Below the pieces are notes generated by a model. It ran no database searches. It saw only the letters and a program-made list of their open reading frames with translations, and was not told the origin of the DNA. This document shows, piece by piece, positions 1-11,251 of a DNA stretch of 64,000 bases. This DNA is from Portulaca oleracea (taxonomy: Eukaryota; Streptophyta; Magnoliopsida; Caryophyllales; Portulacaceae). Numbering within the stretch: the first letter of the stretch is position 1; every line of letters begins with the position of its first letter. Position numbers and translations under genes: made by a program. The stretch covers positions 21,572,391-21,636,390 of the forward strand of contig CM055868.1 in assembly GCA_029582165.1 (NCBI GenBank). Reading direction: 5' to 3'.

Positions 1-643
1 GCCGAGAACCGACCCGAAAGTCCATTTCCATTTTCTGGCACAAAACAGGGGAATGGTAGAGACCCAAGAGTCGCCCGAGTCACCCCTCTCACGCCCGTGA
101 CAGTGTTCTGGGCATCGGAGACGTCGGCCAAGACAAAGGAGGTCGCGCTCGTGACTTCAGCCGTCGCGCCCGCGACGTGCTACGGGAGAAGAAAGGGCCA
201 GCGGACAGACGACAGACTCGCTCGATTGACAGCTCTGACTCGCGCGAGTCAGGTCCCTGTCGCGCCCGCGACATACAGGATAACGCCCGCGCCCCTGTTG
301 ATGGCTGACGGACGAAGCTGGGCAGACGTTGGACTCGCCCGCGCCTTCTATGACTCGCCCGAGTCAGTCTGAGCTGCGGAAACCCCTGCTGTGCACTGTG
401 CGATTAAAATCCTAGGGTTTGGGTTGTATCTTTCCTTCTTCTATAAATACCCACTTGTATTCATCACTATTGGGAAGTAGCCTAGGTAGTTTAGGAGTAG
501 AATTAGGTTATATTAGATTTAATTGCTTTCTTTAATTGTTCTTCAAGTTTTCATTTGTTCTTCAAGCTTTCTTTGATTTCTAGCATTTGTATTCAAACTT
601 TCTCAAGCTTTCTCAATTCAAGCAAGTTTCCATTGAAGTTTTA

Positions 644-693
<50 letters not shown>

Positions 694-1160
694 GTCACTA
701 ATCTCCATTGTTGACTTGATTTCAAAATTTTCTAGGGTTAGCCACACAAATCCACTTTTAGTGATGAGGAGGGTCAAGGGTTACCAATTCTACTTACTAG
801 TGAGAATTTGGGGGATCCTTGGTAATCCAAACATCAATTTCTTGTTTGTTAGGGGAAAATTGCAAAGGTAGATTGAAGATTAGAAGATTTTTGTCATCAA
901 AGGTATAAAATCTTGTCTCTAATTTCATTGTTCATTCTAGTTTTTCATTCCTTGCTTTAATTGCTTTATTTAATTTCATGCTCTTAATTGCTTTCTTTGA
1001 TTCATGCCTAGGTTAGATTTAAGTTCTTTCCTTTAAATAATTTACCGCTTTCCGCATTGAGAAAAACCCCAAACACAAACCGATTCCCTAAATCAAGCCT
1101 AAACACCCATCCTCGTGGACCAACAACCCTACTAAAAACAACAAAAATTACAACCGAACA
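1..1160 (+). mobile_element. 5' LTR of Athila-type element A1 (left end outside window)
   Basis: This stretch is repeated in direct orientation at about 5255-6070, so the two are the LTRs of one element. Position 1 aligns with about 5255, so roughly the first 200 bases of this LTR lie outside the window. A TATA box (TATAAAT, 442-448) follows an array of GC-rich palindromes (68-365), so U3 ends near 470. A CT microsatellite fills 649-694. The LTR ends in CA at 1159-1160, directly before a primer-binding site. In the first 115 or so aligned bases I count about 9 differences between the two LTRs, many of them C/T, so the insertion is not recent. Confidence 0.85.
68..365. promoter_or_regulatory. 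Array of GC-rich palindromes upstream of the A1 LTR TATA box
   Basis: Perfect inverted repeats around a CGCCCG-like core lie at 89-100 (TCACGCCCGTGA), 163-176 and 259-272 (GTCGCGCCCGCGAC), 237-250 (GACTCGCGCGAGTC) and 352-365 (GACTCGCCCGAGTC). Imperfect copies lie at 68-81, 142-155 and 332-345. The 3' LTR has matching sites at 5322-5335, 5343-5354, 5396-5409 and 5491-5504. The array lies 75-375 bases upstream of TATAAAT at 442. A regulatory role is inferred from position and symmetry. Confidence 0.6.
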
Positions 1161-1161
1161 A

Positions 1162-1179
1162 TGGCGCAGTTGCCGGTGA
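1162..1179 (+). other. Primer-binding site of A1 (tRNA-Asp type)
   Basis: The sequence starts TGGCGC and continues GTTGCCGG, two bases after the LTR end. It matches the 3' end of plant tRNA-Asp with about two mismatches. Athila-lineage elements use this primer, which supports the lineage call although no reverse transcriptase is present. Confidence 0.75.
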
Positions 1180-1329
1180 TGGCGTTATTTGGTAGATTAG
1201 GCTATTGGTTTGTGTGTATATAGTTGATTGCTTTCTTGATTATGCTAGAAAAATGTAGCACAAAAAAAATTGAATATCGAAAAAAAGAGAAAAAAAATAG
1301 AAAATTAGAAAAATAGAAAAAAAAGAGTT

Positions 1330-3064
1330 ATGGATAGTCCCCAATTCCCCCAATTTGAGCATGAAATATTTTGGAGGTACTTTGCTAGATTTCATGATTA
1401 CCGTGCTCAATGTGAATTGTATGGCATTTTTTATGATACATTGAATTTGTTGGGAATTGTTAGTGAGGGTGTGAATTATGAGACCCGAAACCTCTTAGAT
1501 TATTACGGGTTTTCTAGTTTAGGTGAAGAAAAAGCATGGGAGTTACTTGAATGGTTGTCTAGGGATTCCTATGAATTTGAGCAACAAAGTGTTAGTCCTA
1601 GCTTCCAACCTCCTTATGCACCACCCTCCAGGACCAAAATTGAACAATCATGTGAATACCCCGTGTATGTTGATGATCAATCTTATGATGGGGGATATGT
1701 GAAAAACTGTTATGATCTTTCCTAATGTGCTCATGTTGAATCTCATCCATTGTGCTTATTTTGTGATTCGTCGTACCATAGTTCTGCTTGTTGTTTCGAA
1801 GCTAAATTTAAAGCTACCGTGAGTGCGGGAGCGGAAGTATTATGTGCGAGAATGACTAAGCGCATGTGTGAACTTTTCCATGAGATGAAGCATAGGGTAG
1901 AAACTTCCTCTTCACAAATGGTTGATTCGAATGTTGAAGTAGGTCATTCATCGTCTTTTAGTCCTGAAATACAAGTTGATTCTTCTGTGTATGATGAGGA
2001 TGATGATTACTATGACCAACCATGCCTTGGACTACTTAGTGATTCCTTAGCTGTAACCACACCTAGTGAGCATGAGGAACATGTTGATTCTGTGTGTGAT
2101 GATGTAGAAATTGATGAAAACATGCTTGATGATGAACCATTGTCCACACCATTGTCCATGCCTGTATGTGAAGAAAATGTTGAGTTTATTGAATGTCATG
2201 ATGCTTGCGATGTAATTGAGCATAATCTTGTTGAGAGTGAAATTGAATTCGTTGTGATTGAATGTGTGCTTGATACTGAGTTATTCACTTTCATTGAGGA
2301 TCACTGCATTAGTGAGGTATTAGCTACCCTTGCATGTGAGTCCATTGATGTGAATTCTTGTGATGATGAGTTCGATTCTTTGGGGATTGATCATGATTGT
2401 TTCAACTTGGTTGTTGACAATGATGTTTTAGATGATGATATGCTTTATGAGTCATTCACGATGAGTTATGACCCGGAGCCTTCCACTTTCACTTTTGATA
2501 TTGTTTTGAATGATGCACCTTTGTCTTTTGATGTTGATAGTTCTTCTAGTGAGTCTGATATTGACGAAGATGAAGATGTGCTTGTGTGTGATGTTGGGAG
2601 TGTTATGATGTGGTCTAACCCTCTGTTTTCCTTATCATCTATTGATAATTATGATAATTATTTGGATGAAAGTTGTGATTTGGAATTTGTGTTTGATGAA
2701 AATGCATGGATATTGAATTTGAATCATTGTTGGCATCCAAACATTTGCATGAGCATATTCAAGATTGTGTTGATTGTTCCCTCCTGTTGATTTGTATACC
2801 CAATCTCTATTTACGAGTCAATCGGAGGATCCATTTGTCATGTCTTCTTTCACTATGCCTAGGAAAGTCTTGTGCATTCCTGTAGTTCGTCCTTTCTATG
2901 ACTTTTCTAAGGCATTTGATAAACTGTTAAGAGCACTAATGTTTGTTGATGTGATTTTGCGAGTCTGCTCTTACTTACACCATTCTGAGATGCACGAGAG
3001 AATGCATGACTTGTTACTCCGGGCGTTGAATGGTTTTGACATGGTGCCCAATATCTTGAGGTGA
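1330..3064 (+). pseudogene. Gag-like ORF of A1, broken by one stop and one frameshift
   Basis: One frame is open from ATG 1330 to 2790 except for a single TAA at 1723-1725. A second frame (2774-3064) continues for 96 codons, which suggests one ancestral protein of about 575 residues with one stop and one frameshift. Just after the stop is a zinc knuckle of the form CX2CX4HX4C (CLFCDSSYHSSACC), which fits a nucleocapsid role. The region after the knuckle is strongly acidic, with runs of Asp and Glu. I see no protease, reverse transcriptase or integrase motif anywhere between the LTRs. The element would therefore depend on enzymes from a relative. The N-terminal half resembles no domain I can name with certainty; gag-like rests on position and the knuckle. 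Confidence 0.6.
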
Positions 3065-5052
3065 GAAGGAGTGAATTTCTTGATAAGATGCCTTCGAGGT
3101 AATATCCTTCCTCACCTTTTGTGTATAATTAGTGAGTCAGTTTTCTTTTCTTCTTTATTTTCTTTTTGTGTGTGCCTTTTTCTTTTATTTTGGGGTGCTT
3201 GCTTACCTACTTCTGTTTCCATTCGAGGACACGGCAACCTCTTTGTGTTGGACTGGGAGGGTAGTTTGCATTCCAGTTTTCGAGTCTAAGAAAAGAAAAA
3301 AAAGAGTGAGAGTTGCTTTGTAAATATTTTAGCTTGTTTTGTAGTTCTTTAGTCTTTAGAGTCTTGTATAGTTTGTTTTTCTTTTTGATCTTGCATGTGA
3401 ACCATCATACATAGTATGCTTTTCTTGTTTATTCCTAACCTTTGGTGTGATGCACCTTGGATCGTGGATTGGTTATGCTTTTAATTGAAGATTTTGAGGT
3501 AACTTCTTTCCACCTCTCTTTGAGTGTATATATTATTGATCCGTGTTGCATGCTTGATTTTCTTTTGGGTGGCGAATCCCTTGATTGTGATTGTTGGGAT
3601 TATCATGTTGTTGGAGCAGTGTGGGCTCGGGTTGCCACCGCTTTTTATGTGATAAGTGTTTTATATATATGTTTTTCTTGGTTTTCTACCTTACTTGTGA
3701 CACCCTTCTCACGATGGAGACATTGTGATGTTTTGTGTTGGAGTGGGGGTGATATCTTCCTTTTGTCATGGGTAGATTACCTAGTTTGTGAGTCTTTTGT
3801 TTTCATTTTTCGTTGTTTGTGTCTAAAATTCTGAAAATGTTTGTGTGGAAAAGGAGAAAAAAGGGAGTGAAAAACTTTAAAAGTTTTCGTTTTTTGTGTT
3901 TTGTTTTTGTTGTTGCTTCGTTTCTTGGATTCAGTTGTCAAAATAGGTAAGTCGTTCTTAATCTTCTTTAAAAGAAATCGGTCTGAGCATTTTCGACCCT
4001 ATCTTGGGCGATTGTCATGACTTACCTAATTAGATTCCCTTCATTAAGTGTCTAGCGAGGTCCCTGATTTCTTTTCACGTTCTGATTGAAACTGGGAGAT
4101 TCTAGGGATTCATATCCGAGCTTGTTTTCTAAAAAAGTAAGAAAAAAAGAGAGAAAAGCAAAAGCAAAAGAAAGAAAAAGAAAGTAAAGTTTAATAATGA
4201 ATTAATTGGTTCGTGTCGGTCGAACGGCATTAACCAGCATAAAGCTAGTCCACCTACATGGGACCGGTTTTAGCGGTACGGCGTTGATACCCCTTAAGCC
4301 TCCTTCTATATCGCTTTGCGATGAAGAGGTGAATGGAAAGGCCTGTGTTGGGAGGGTAAACCCCGCATTATGGGTCGTTGCAATTTCCGTAAAACTAGCC
4401 CGATCTAATAAACTAAATTGAAAATGTTGGAAAACCCAACCCAATTAGTAAGAAAGTTAAATGTTAATAAAGTGAGGGGTCTTTCCTTGCATCACCTGCG
4501 GCCCTCACCAAGCCAATGGCAAACAAATGCGGGGGAGGGCAACTCTTTGCTAGTTTGTTCGTTTCTAAATGAGCTCGAGTGTGAGTTTTTGGGGTCAATC
4601 GGACTCAGTTAGAACCCACTAAGCACTACGCACATGGGATTTAGCTTTACATGAGGTGTCGGGGATCGAAAACCTTTAAGATTGGCAGTTGTTTGAGTTA
4701 GGTGTATTGGAGATGCTCATAACAGTTCCTTTTGGAGGATTAATATCGTTTTTCTTGTTTCCGATAACTTGATTCTTGAAACAAGCAATTTTCCTTTTCT
4801 TTCTTTTCAAACTTGTTTTGTTTTTCACTTTCCCTCTCTCCTTTTCTTGGGCATTTGTGGGTATAGTTACTATAAACCCTCACGAGACCTACCTCGTCCA
4901 CCCGGGCTGCCGAGGGGTTTAAAGGGCTTGATGCATGTGCTAATTGCATCCGCGATTCCTGCGAACTTGAGTTAGGGTTTTTAGTTTCTTTTTCTATTCC
5001 TTTTCTTTGTTTTTAGTTTGCTCGGGGCGAGCAAGCCCTTGTGTTGGAGTGT
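3065..5052 (+). other. Non-coding 3' internal region of A1, conserved in A2
   Basis: No convincing gene is present. Several blocks match the reverse complement of the A2 element. About 3545-3650 pairs with 40190-40300, about 4470-4510 with 39285-39325, and about 4840-4960 with 38830-38960. The polypurine tract expected before the 3' LTR (near 5025-5052) is degenerate. The short ORFs here are unsupported. Confidence 0.6.
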
Positions 5053-5897
5053 TGTTCGATCTTGTTCCAAACCGAATTTTATCTCTTTTATAGGGTGTTT
5101 TTGTTTATTTTAGCCCTTTGTATATATTAGATGTGACGAATTGGTGTTTTGTAGGAAAATAAGGAGTTAGAAGAAGTTTGGGCTTAGTTGAAGGTTTATA
5201 GGGAATCCCGAGCGATTTTCCGAGTCAAACCAAGTCAACCCGAGACGAGAAACGAGGCGAAACTGACCCGAAAGTTCATTTCCATTTTCTGGCGCAAAAC
5301 AGGGGAATGGCACGGACCCAAGACTCGCCCGAGTCACCCCTGTCACGCCCGTGATAGTGTTCAGGGCATCGGAGACGTCGGCCAAGACAAAGGAGGTCGC
5401 GCCCGCGACCTCAGCCGTCGCACCCGCGGCGTGCTACGGGAGAAGAAAGGACCAACGGACAGACGGCAGACTCGCTCGAGTGACAGATCTGACTCGCCCG
5501 AGTCAGGTCCCTGTGCGCCCGCGACATACAGGGTAACGCCCGCGACCCCTGCTGATGGCTGACAGATGAAGCTGGGCAGACGCTGGACTCGCTCGCGCCT
5601 TCTGTGACTCGCCCGAGTCAGTTTGAGCTACGGAAACCCCTGCTGCGCGCTGTGCGATTAAAATCCTAGGGTTTGGGTTGTATCTTTCCTTCTTCTATAA
5701 ATACCCACTTGTATTCAGCACTATTGGGAAGTAGCCTAGGTAGTTTAGGAGTAGAATTAGGTTATATTAGATTTAATTGCTTTCTTTAATTGTTCTTCAA
5801 GTTTTCATTTGTTCTTCAAGCTTTCTTTGATTTCTAGCATTTGTATTCAAACTTTCTCAAGCTTTCTCAATTCAAGCAAGTTTCCATTGAAGTTTTA

Positions 5898-5942
<45 letters not shown>

Positions 5943-6070
5943 ACTCTCTCTCTAGGGTTAGCCACACAAATCCACTTTTAGTGGGGAGGAGGGTCAAGGG
6001 TTACCAATTCTACTTACTAGTGAGAATTCGGGGGATCCTTGGTAATTCAAACCACAGTTTCTTGTTTGTT
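5053..6070 (+). mobile_element. 3' LTR of A1, truncated at its right end
   Basis: It matches 1-840 of the 5' LTR, including the palindromes, the TATA box (TATAAATAC near 5696-5704) and the CT repeat (about 5902-5936). The match stops at about 6070, just after the CTTGTTTGTT shared by both copies. The last 300 or so bases of the LTR are missing and unrelated sequence follows. The left boundary is approximate because the polypurine tract is degenerate. Confidence 0.75.
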
Positions 6071-7200
6071 TATCTTATACTCTTGAAATAATTCCAACAA
6101 TCCCCCGCCATTTCAAGAGTATGAAAAACCCTTGAAATAACCTTACTTAAGGAGTTAACACCCTGCCATAACACAAGGAATCGTGTGAAACAAGTATAAG
6201 GATCATATATAAGATAAAAATCAAAAATATGATCAACACGGGTCTATTAGAGACCAACAAGGTTCGTGTTGGTCTCCAGTAAGTCAGAAAAACATTCCTG
6301 GGCCCAACACCAAGGAGTTGGACAACACCAATTCACACACAATCAACAAACTGAGTTATTACCAAGCTGGCTTTGAATGCAAAGTTGGCATAAAGGAAAG
6401 AAAAACAAGGGAAAACAAAGATAGAACTTGTGCTTTAGCTTATACATACCACACCACACCACTTCAACCATGAATTAAGTTCTACTTATCACCTGCTAAG
6501 TTTGCCTTTCAAGTAGAAGTGTGAGAGTTGTTAAAACACTCACAAACAAGAGAGAAGCAGCAAAGCTCAACCAATTTCATAAACTCATATGCTGGAAATG
6601 GTTTACAAAAGCTTTGCCTATAAAACAGTAAGCAAGCAAGCAAGCATGAATGAAAGCCAGCTAAAACAATAGTTTTGCATGAAAGAAAGCCTAGATTAGC
6701 CTAGATTACATGTAATTACATCTAAATGATCTAAAACAATAGTGTTGTATGAAAGAAAGCCTAAACAATAGTGTTGCATGAAACAATAGCTTTTCCTATA
6801 AACGAGTTAATGAGGTTTCCTAAGTGTGAAGAAACATCTAATTAGCCTAGATTACATGTAATTACATCTAAATGATCTTCTTAAAGCTAATTGTATACAT
6901 AATTACATCGATTAGCATTAAAGAAAGCCAGCTAAAACAATAGTGTTGCTTGGTTGATTTCCACTGGTCCAGCTCCTTTCAGTTACTGTCTGGGTTTATT
7001 GGGGCTACAGAAAATTCCAAAGGATAATAGTAGGCTACACTCCTCGACCATATATATTAGGAACATCAGGGAATATAAGGGAACCAAGAGTATCCACTAT
7101 GATAACCCACAGAGCTCGCACGAGCCTCAGGAACCCTCCTTGTTAAGGTCGGGGTTCTGTAAAAACTCGGTTCAAGAAACTGGTTATTGTCACTAAGGCC
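6071..7200 (-). mobile_element. Remnant of the 3' end of a Copia-like element
   Basis: On the minus strand a purine-rich tract (GGCGGGGGAT, about 6100-6110) is followed by TGTTGGAATTATTTC, a usual start for Copia LTRs. Only about 29 bases of that LTR remain before the junction with A1 at 6070. To the right are short degenerate direct repeats built on ACAATAGTGTTGCATGAAAG (about 6655-6790 and 6925-6955). No polyprotein ORF remains. Copia is inferred from the LTR start only. Confidence 0.35.
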
Positions 7201-8085
7201 AAGCTGCTCTTCCATCTCAGACCCTAGGCCACCAAACACCTTATATATAGACCTTCAAAACTTTCCTAGGGGATTCCCTCCAAAGATGTCTCATAGTAGT
7301 TGAAGGGAGGTTACAAAACCTCTTGAGGTTCTGCATGTATATTCCAGCAAGGTGTAGAATCTGCTTGGAATATCTTGGGTTGACACCAAACCCAAGGGGC
7401 TATCTTCGACCAAGACTGAGGTAGATGGCGTATCTACATCATCTTTTCTTGCGATTGATATGATGCGGAAATGATGCGGTATGAAATTGTGGAGAGTGCA
7501 GTAATGTGTGGATTGGTATGGTAAAACTTGTGAAAAGTGTGATTTATGTGATAGATGAAGAGAGAGAATACGAAAAGTAGAGGAGAAAGGTGAGGAGAGA
7601 GAAAAGAGACGAGATAGATTGGTAAAGATTATGGTAAAATGTGGTATAGTATGGTAAAGTGTGAAAGAATATTGAGTAGTATGGTGAATTGTAGTATCGC
7701 ACCGTACAAAAGAACGGGGCCTTAATATATTCATAAATTTAAAATGTTGCCACATGTTTCCATCAAAATTACATCGTATGTTCTATGATAGTAATATTTT
7801 AATAATAGTTTCTTATGACTTATAATAATTCTTTTACTATATCAAATGAAATTAATATTTCCCACTTATTTGGGTAAGAGTCATGTTTCATGGCATTGGA
7901 TGATTTTATTATCAATAAATGAAACTAGAGTTGTCCAATATTACATTCACTTTATTTTTTTACCAAATGAATAAATTTAATTTTGGTAGAAAAAACTAAT
8001 GAATAATTCAACATTTTCATAAAGTTAAACAATTTATTCATCTTATAGCTCTACATGTAATAAACAACATTTTGCGTAATAGATT
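7201..8085. other. Spacer without recognisable genes
   Basis: The sequence is unremarkable and becomes AT-rich after 7750. A 154-codon minus-strand ORF at 7291-7755 is of biased composition and has no recognisable motif, so I do not call it a gene. Confidence 0.4.
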
Positions 8086-8641
8086 GGAAAATTGGAATCT
8101 AATTAACCAAATGTTATGTCCATTTTAATCAAACAAATCAAACTTAACTTTTTGTTAATGACAAACTGTACTTAACATAATATTTTTCTTAGTGAACCTC
8201 CACCAATTTCCGGTTACCGGAAAAATGACATGGAGGTTTTTTTGCTGATGTTGAGTGTGATATAGGCAAAAAATAAAAGGAAAATGAAGATGGTTTCCTC
8301 TTTCTTTTCTCCTTGTCAAGCTTGGTTCTGAACCTCACATTTTCTTCACCCAGACGCTCAAAGTTCTGACTCACATCCCTCATTCTCTGTAATTCATTTC
8401 CCATTTTTGTCACTTCAGACAACAGCTGCTTGATTCTTTCTTCCAACACATTGTTCATTTCAATTAGGTTCATTTCAATCAGCAAAAAAACCTCCATGTC
8501 ATTTTTCCGGTAACCGGAAATCGGTGGAGGTTCACTAAGAAAACTATTATGTTAAGTACAGTTTGTCATTAACAAAAAGTTAAGTTTGGTTTGTTAGATT
8601 AAAATGGACATAAAGTTTGGTTAATTAGATTCCAATTTTCC
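8086..8641. mobile_element. Non-autonomous MULE with 9-bp target duplication and a coiled-coil insert
   Basis: The element is bounded by TAATAGATT at 8077-8085 and 8642-8650, a perfect 9-bp duplication typical of Mutator-like elements. Its terminal inverted repeats, starting GGAAAATTGGAATC, are about 165 bases long (8086-8250 and 8478-8641). The inner 230 bases are not part of the repeats. On the minus strand they read as a heptad-like segment with residues such as LEERIKQLLSEVTKM, within an ORF at 8189-8497. This may be a captured fragment of a host coiled-coil gene, but I cannot name a source. There is no transposase. Confidence 0.85.
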
Positions 8642-8854
8642 TAATAGATTTTAATAATTATTAAAAAATAGAGTTGACATTAAATAATACTATAATTACC
8701 ATTGAATATTAAATATCACATATTTATACAAAAGAAAATTTATTACGTAATTATACATTTGTAATCCATTTTACAACAGTTGTAAAAATATTATGAGAAG
8801 AGTTATATTACTATGGGTATAAATGGAATCAGACCTACTTATGCTTTTATAAAT

Positions 8855-9236
8855 GGGAAATTGGAATTAAATAAACCAATCTTTAGGGGTGCTTTAATAT
8901 AACGAACCAACCTGGAACATTAATATTAGACAAACTGACCTTAATAAGTTGTTTTTTCCAGCAAACCGCCACCGAGTCAAACTCATTGGAAGTGTGACGT
9001 GGCGGTGGCGGAAGCTTCTCATAAAGACTAATATTAATGTTCTTTTTTTTTTTGGCTAAAACATCCTCCATGTAAGCTTCCGCCACCGCCACGCCACACT
9101 TCCGACGAGTTTGACTTGGTAGCGGTTTGATGGAAAAAACAACATATTAATGTCAGTTTGTTTAATATTAATGTTCAAGGTTGGTTCGTTATATCAGAAC
9201 ACCCCCAAAGGTTGGTTTATTTAATTCCAATTTTCC
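8855..9236. mobile_element. Second non-autonomous MULE with 9-bp target duplication
   Basis: TTTATAAAT flanks the element at 8846-8854 and 9237-9245. The inverted repeats start GGGAAATTGGAATTAAATA and GGAAAATTGGAATTAAATA, and pair over about 170 bases, leaving almost no unique centre. The first bases match those of the MULE at 8086, so both belong to families that share an end. The open frame at 8883-9092 is only a reading of the repeats. Confidence 0.85.
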
Positions 9237-10020
9237 TTTATAAATAGCTAATTTTACCAAATACTTTTCCTGTAAATAACAAATCCTAATAGCTAAAGGA
9301 AAACAGCTAATACAAACAGGTAATTCAAACAGCTTATTCGAACAGCTAACAGGTAATTGCCGAACAGGACATTTGTGTCTTTTTCCTTTCCCAAACGATG
9401 ACAATTCATTAATTTGATACGATAGTAATTTTTAAATTTGACATATGTTTTTAGATAAATATAAACGATATTTAATCACTAATTTTTCAATATGAATACT
9501 CACTTAGAACATCATCATATAACTAATTTAATAAATTATTAAATCGTAGACTTCATTATTGAACAAAAATATATTTTCTAATTCATCAATAATATTATCT
9601 TAAATGATGAAAAATAAATTAGTAGAAAGTTTTTCTATTTATTGGTTATAGATTTTTAATAATAATTGGATTGAAGGTTATACACCTGCAATTTATTATA
9701 TGCTCCTGGAGCATGTGCTCCAAATATGATCATTGTTCATTCTCAAAAGTATAATTGTTCATTCATACTTAATCGTTGTTCACTACCAATAACGTAATTG
9801 TTCACTTTTGCCTACACGCTCCACGTGCATGTAATATGTATTGACATACACCGTAGAATTATAACAAAAAAAATGGGATTGGAGGTTCCAAGTTAGAACC
9901 TTCATAATCATTATGCACAAAAGAGATATCCCATGTATGTGTTTGTTATGCAATGATGATAAATAAAGTCAGGGACAACCATTAAAATACTTTCCCTTAA
10001 TACGTGTTAATTTTTTCTAA
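9237..10020. other. AT-rich spacer
   Basis: No gene seen. Near 9735-9800 a short motif around GTTCATT or GTTCACT recurs four times, with palindromic GCTCCTGGAGC just before it. This may be a decayed MITE. Confidence 0.3.
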
Positions 10021-10257
10021 CTACCTTGTCTCTTTTTATTTGTCAATTTTACAATTTCAATAATTAAAATACCCACATTACCTTTAATTAATGAATTTGA
10101 GCTTTATTTACCATTTAAAATTCTCCTTTATTACTTTCTCTACATTGAAATTAGTGGAAAAGTATATTTGTCCATACACAAATTTTTTACTCTATTTTCA
10201 ATGAGCATCAATTTTGCAAACTTAGGTATTTTGACACTTAAGAAGGGACGGAGGGAG
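10021..10257. mobile_element. Stowaway-like MITE
   Basis: The right end reads GGGACGGAGGGAG followed by TA at 10258-10259, the reverse complement of the usual Stowaway start CTCCCTCCGT. The left end (CTACCTTGTCTCTTTTTATT) is a degenerate match to it. The interior is AT-rich and non-coding. Confidence 0.5.
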
Positions 10258-10404
10258 TACATATACAGGTGTCTACTTTTCAAAGCCGATATTTAGTAAT
10301 GGACAACTATACGTTGTTGCAAACTTTATCAAAGGATTTGAGATCCTGCTTAAACATGTTGGCTTAAAACATAAATATACACAAGAACAATGTTCAAAAA
10401 TAGA

Positions 10405-10645
10405 TTTTTAACTTAACAATGGTGTATAAACAAGTACTTAACAATGGTGTATAAACAAGTTAATAGAAACAAGTTACTAATAGAAAATGGCGGGGGATTG
10501 ATGCTTATATATTGATCCTTACAAGCCGATATTTAAAAATAGATTTTTAAATATACAAATATATAAAATGCTCAAATATAACACACATACAGACATACCT
10601 TACATGTATAATTGATGCTTATATATTGATCCTTACAAGTTACTA
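10405..10645. repeat. Short direct repeats
   Basis: ACTTAACAATGGTGTATAAA occurs twice in near tandem at about 10410-10460. A block starting TTGATGCTTATATATTGATC occurs near 10498 and again near 10611. No coding potential was seen. Confidence 0.6.
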
Positions 10646-11251
10646 ATAGAAACAAGATTATGGGAACGAATCATATGAACATGGCACTTTGGTGTGTTTG
10701 TAAACATGACAAAATATCAAAGGGACATCAAACATTGGACTAAGGGATACCAAGTATGCATGGTGAACATAAAAAATTTGCTTGAGAGACATATCAAGTA
10801 TTGTCTTTCGAAACATAAAGTCTTGGTGAGGATAACGTCCAAAAAGTAAAGGACTAACAGAAGAAAGCATTCAAGATCAGCTAACACGAATTAAGGAACC
10901 ACCTAAGTACGTAATAAATGAACTACTCAGCGCAGCACCATAACATCAACAGCAGGCTTGTGCCTCGTATATACTGGAGCTTGACATTGCATCAAGAAGA
11001 AAGCAGCTTTGATAGTATAACAAACCCGACTAAACTTTTTTTAAAAACAGGGGCACAGTATCAAACTACATACAAATGACTACAAAGTACAAGACTAACA
11101 GAAGTACAACCTACCATTTCAAGATGTTGGCCTTTTCTTATGTACAGTTCATTCTTTTTCAACATACATCATTCCTTACTAATCCAAACATCATTTAAAG
11201 CTGCTTATTCTCTTGATCACCCAGTTCCAATACGGACATGATGGCAAGATA

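Noticed and set aside
97..372. Open frames in the A1 LTRs (also 5188-5562 and 5351-5536)
   Set aside because: They lie in U3, exist in both LTR copies only in part, and read through the GC-rich palindromes; the frames are a by-product of composition.
587..871. 94-codon frame with Ser-Leu repeats
   Set aside because: It is a reading of the CT microsatellite in the LTR leader.
3457..3834. 125-codon hydrophobic frame that might be an envelope-like protein
   Set aside because: Only a short block is conserved in A2 and the rest of the frame is not; the hydrophobicity comes from T-rich sequence.
7291..7755. 154-codon minus-strand frame
   Set aside because: Biased composition (Ser, Thr, Phe, His), no motif, no splice or promoter support.
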